NCBI GenBank assembly: GCA_035582835.1
Contig: JAYKAV010002945.1
Coordinates: 218,653 to 282,652 of the forward strand
Direction of reading: 5' to 3'
Source of the DNA: Phoebastria nigripes
Taxonomy: Eukaryota > Chordata > Aves > Procellariiformes > Diomedeidae
DNA length: 64,000 nt
Shown here: piece by piece, positions 60,823 through 64,000 of the stretch
Numbering within the stretch: position 1 is the stretch's first letter
Layout: every line of letters begins with the position of its first letter
Translations under genes and position numbers: made by a program
Notes under the pieces: generated by a model
What the model saw: the letters and a program-made list of their open reading frames with translations, nothing else
Databases searched by the model: none
Told to the model about the DNA's origin: nothing

Positions 60823-63800
60823 GAAATAGAAACAGATCAAAATTTTTATTCACTTCATGATTGCTGCAAAATTCTGAACACATATTGCTTACAAAATTAT
60901 AGGTCAGGAGCTAATAACTGCAAACGTAACTCTGGAAGCCTCTGCAGTCTGGAAGGCAGTATTTTGTTTAGTAACTATTCCTTTTAACTCCTGAAAGTTT
61001 TTACTGTTTAACTTTATAGTACCACATAATCAAGCTAGGGCTTGGACTTATTTTTTAAAAGTAACTGCTAACAAGAGCTAATAATGCTGTNTTTAGCTGC
61101 TTCTGAATGTAGATTTGACATGGCAGCTTGTGTATGTCAGAAAGAAAGAAGGAATTAGTATCTGTAAACCTACCAGAAGTTTCCATAGAAGACATACATC
61201 AAGCCAACACTGCTGAACACACAGTTTAGACACTTCTTAAAAATATATATTTAAACCTTAAAGTCCTGTCAGTTATTGTATTTGTATTGCCAAGATTTAA
61301 CTAGACTCCACTAAAATCATGTATTGTATTGCTACTAAGTGTCAGCTATCTTCTGCCTATATGTCATTTCAACCTAGATTTCTGAATAAAGCATTTTTGA
61401 AGATTTAAACCGTGGAATTAACCCATTCTACTCTGAATTTCTGAGCCATTAAGAAGCTTCATATAGATTAGTTTGAAAACATTGTGCCAAGGTTTTTATC
61501 ATTCTTAATGCCAACATCTCCCTGGAAGCACAGGGTAGTTTTCCAGATCTCTACAGAGTGATAAGGCTTAACTGGCCAGCAAAACATTTGGCCCTCCTTA
61601 CAGTAGGTATCACAGCAAATTGTAAATACACAAAGTTAAGAAACTGCTGATGTTGCTATTGATCCATAACATCCAACATGCACAGGCCAATCTATTGTTC
61701 TGCAGACAGCTAGGATAAACATGCAGTCCAGAAAAGCTCACATTTGAATTCAAGTAGTCTGAATATGGATTTAAAGAGGAATGTGCATGAAAAAAAAAAA
61801 AAAAAAAATGTTTTCTTCTTTTGCACAGTTAAAAAAAAAAGCCTTGGGATGGTTCAAAAGAATATAGTATCCAAGGAGGCATAGGGTCTAAGACAAACCC
61901 ATTAGTACCCTAAACAAGATGCTCCAATAAGCAGAAAATGCAAATGGATGTGATGAAATAACAGTGAATGAAGAGGAAACTAAAAAGGTTTCTCTCAGTC
62001 ATTTATTAATTATTCTACAAAGATGTGAAAATGCAGGGGGGGGTATTTTGGGTGTACTTATATATTTATATACAAGGCAAAGGTTTNTTTTTTTTTTTTT
62101 TTTNTTACACAGAAATATAAAGGAAAAAATGGTAGGAAGACTGTATTTAGTGGGTGAGGGGCTGTGAAAACAGAAAAACAAATTACGGGATGGTTGAAAT
62201 CAATGTTGTTCAGTCAATAGGATAAAATAAGAGATATTTTATAAATAGTTGAGAAGAGTTTGCACAAGCATAAAAGAAATTATACACTAGAATGCAACAC
62301 TTGGGAGATGTTCAAGTTCTTATCACATTTTAGGGTTCATTTCTTTATATAATCATCTGAAGTGAAATTTCAGGTACTCACTCTATAGTGCTTGAAGTTG
62401 TAAAAACACTCAACTCTCCCCTGCCTACTCATCCTGTTATTTTTGTGGGCTCCATACAAAAGATACACTTATACTGGGATGATTGTAGTAAATTTTCCAC
62501 AGAAAAGTTATAAAAATGTGCTCTGCGTTGTGTGCTAGATATTCATGTTACTAATGTTAACTCATGTTAACGCTAAATGTTTTTTAGGTTTAGACTTAAA
62601 AATGCATCTCTAAATAAGAGTTTAAGTGTTATGGAAATTATAATTTACAAGCTTGATGGTGAGTTGTCTTCACTCAGTGAACTTAATGTTCCTCTGTTCC
62701 TGGCCAGACAGTGTCTCCATAAAGCAGTAGAAATGGTGCAACTCTGACAGAAAGCACCACAAAGTAATGAGAAGTTTGCATCACAATATTGAATATAATG
62801 TTGCCCAAGAAGCCCAGAACAGAAAAAAAGTGTAGCATGATTTTAATAGGTATGTCATTTTAAATAAAACCTTCTAGATGTCAGCATAACAAATATCTTG
62901 ACCTAAACTTGCATGATCAGTTTCAGTTTTTCCTACAGAAATTGAAATTTCTTGCCAGTTTATGCTTTGCAGAATATATCGCTAGGTCAAGACTGGAAAC
63001 AAAACCACATTCCTCTATACGTACGTGTGTGTGTGTGTGCACATGCATTAATGTAGAGCAATCCAAAGTATCTGTTTAATTCAACTATTTTCCTGGTGGT
63101 AGAGTGATCATGACAGTTAGCTGGGTTGCACATACGATTAGCATCCCTGCAAAATTACCTTCTGTAAAATATGCAGGAAAATACAAATTACTTTTGAAAT
63201 AAGAACAAACAGGAAAAAAAGATTAAAAAAAAAATGTAATAATAACAAAAAAGCCTGGCAAAACTTCTAAATAGTTGATCTTCTTTAAACTGAAATGCTT
63301 TTTTTCCCGTGGTTTGTTTTTATTTTTCTTTAAAAGGGGTACTTGATGTCCTTGAATTTACCTTCTGTCCACCACCTTGTTTCTAATCCTCTAAAACCTT
63401 TAATGGAATCCTTGATAATTTTAAGTTACTAAACATTTCTGTAGGTTTATAATTTCTACTACTTTTGGGGTGATTGTGTAATCAAATAGTTGTCATATAA
63501 TTGGGATCAAAATGTATAATCCCAGAAATGTTGACAGTCATGTAAAATTCTCTGAATTTAATTGAAGTGGTTAGAAGGAATGATATTTTAAAGGAGTGCT
63601 GTGATAGAAAGGGGATTTGGGCTACACTTACACTTATTTTTATACTTAGCTGAACTGTTAAACTCTTAGATTTTTTGTTCAAGGAGAAAAAGAAATTTAT
63701 GGCAACACAAAAAAAGGGCAGGCAAAAATGCAATGTAATTTTGAAGCTGCATCTGCAGATCAGTGAAAGGCTTCAATTCTTCTGTGGATTTCCTAGGAGT

Positions 63801-63928
63801 ACAGAGGGTAAAAACGTTTTTTTTTTAAATTGGGTATGAAACCAAACCTTAGCTAATACTTGGTATTTAGAGTCACTAGTTTTAACTAAATCAAGACATT
63901 TGAAGACCTTAAACTTGAAAGTTATTGC
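60823..63928. other. Non-coding AT-rich DNA with homopolymers
   Basis: No gene is recognisable. An A20-type run sits near 61790-61808. A T run at 62084-62106 carries N at 62087 and 62104, and there is an N at 61091. A (GT)n run lies at 63025-63039. The remainder is plain AT-rich sequence. Confidence 0.5.
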
Positions 63929-63964
63929 TAAAATCATGCACAGTGAAGCATGTGCATGATTTTA
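63929..63964. repeat. 14-bp perfect hairpin with 8-base loop
   Basis: TAAAATCATGCACA (63929-63942) pairs exactly with TGTGCATGATTTTA (63951-63964) around GTGAAGCA. Outside the stem, ATT and AAT could pair again after a small internal loop, giving about 17 pairs in all. It is short for a microRNA precursor but worth a folding check. Confidence 0.9.
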
Positions 63965-64000
63965 TGTAATGCCCAAATCACTTTGCTTACAGGAATGCAG

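Larger units (their letters stand above)
16288..64000 (+). other. Presumed first intron, continuing past the window
   Basis: The donor at 16288 has no matching coding exon that I can recognise downstream to the end of the window. The AT-rich, repeat-poor sequence with no long conserved frames fits a very long first intron. It would contain the alternative promoter near 31.5 kb. If the island gene is in fact transcribed leftward, this would be intergenic sequence instead. Confidence 0.4.

Noticed and set aside
60560..60883. Lys/Thr/Asn/Gln and Phe/Cys/Gly repeat frames
   Set aside because: They are translations of the A/C low-complexity tract on each strand.
61786..61810. Poly-A run as the tail of a processed pseudogene
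   Set aside because: The sequence before it has no coding similarity that I can recognise and no visible target-site duplication. The same holds for the A runs near 20630, 24690 and 38250.
1..64000. CRISPR arrays, tRNA or rRNA genes, complete retroviruses, prokaryotic-type defence systems
   Set aside because: I saw no regularly spaced repeats, cloverleaf genes, paired LTRs or relevant protein domains anywhere in the window.

Overview
The window looks like vertebrate nuclear DNA, most likely from a bird. It is AT-rich and non-coding over most of its length. It holds short CR1-type LINE tails, including the ATTCTATG-like 3' repeat typical of sauropsid CR1, along with simple repeats and one sharp CpG island. 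There are no bacterial operons, phage genes, CRISPR arrays, rRNAs or tRNAs, and no multi-exon protein that I can recognise. Open frames outside the island are short and lie in random AT-rich sequence. The long frames inside the island come from GC-rich sequence that is poor in stop codons.

Layout. Positions 1-15400 are AT-rich non-coding DNA with a (TGAA)n array, a POU-octamer site, a TGTCA-rich palindrome and a few splice-site-bounded segments that may be cryptic or non-coding exons. Positions 15500-17450 are a CpG island. On the plus strand it has a perfect GC box, a TATAAG box about 30 bases further on, a GC-rich 5' leader with several upstream ORFs, and an ATG in good Kozak context only seven bases before a consensus splice donor (ATGCGAG|gtaagc). 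I read this as the promoter and first exon of a plus-strand gene whose next exon lies beyond an intron of at least tens of kilobases, so the rest of the window to 64000 would be intron 1. Two good minus-strand donors inside the island suggest a divergent transcript. The gene cannot be named from two codons.

Positions 17450-31200 are AT-rich intron-like sequence with a striking 17-bp perfect hairpin at 19082-19124 and a homeodomain-type AT-rich block near 21400. At 31419-31581 there is a compact promoter-like module: an RFX X-box-like site, two CCAAT motifs, a TATA-like box and then a splice donor. It is a candidate alternative first exon for the same plus-strand gene. Positions 31600-64000 are again intron-like, with one well-formed non-coding exon candidate at 37047-37141, CR1 fragments at 41941 and 58590, an old hAT-like transposon remnant near 54090-54306, MIR-like SINE remnants near 51121 and 56965, a 260-base A-rich tract at 57641-57903, an almost pure A/C tract at 60632-60822, and a 14-bp perfect hairpin close to the right end.

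I found no convincing undescribed protein system. The most useful leads are regulatory or structural: the two promoter modules, the uORF-loaded leader, the hairpins and the two strand-asymmetric low-complexity tracts. At least 21 single N positions are scattered through the sequence, several of them beside homopolymers.
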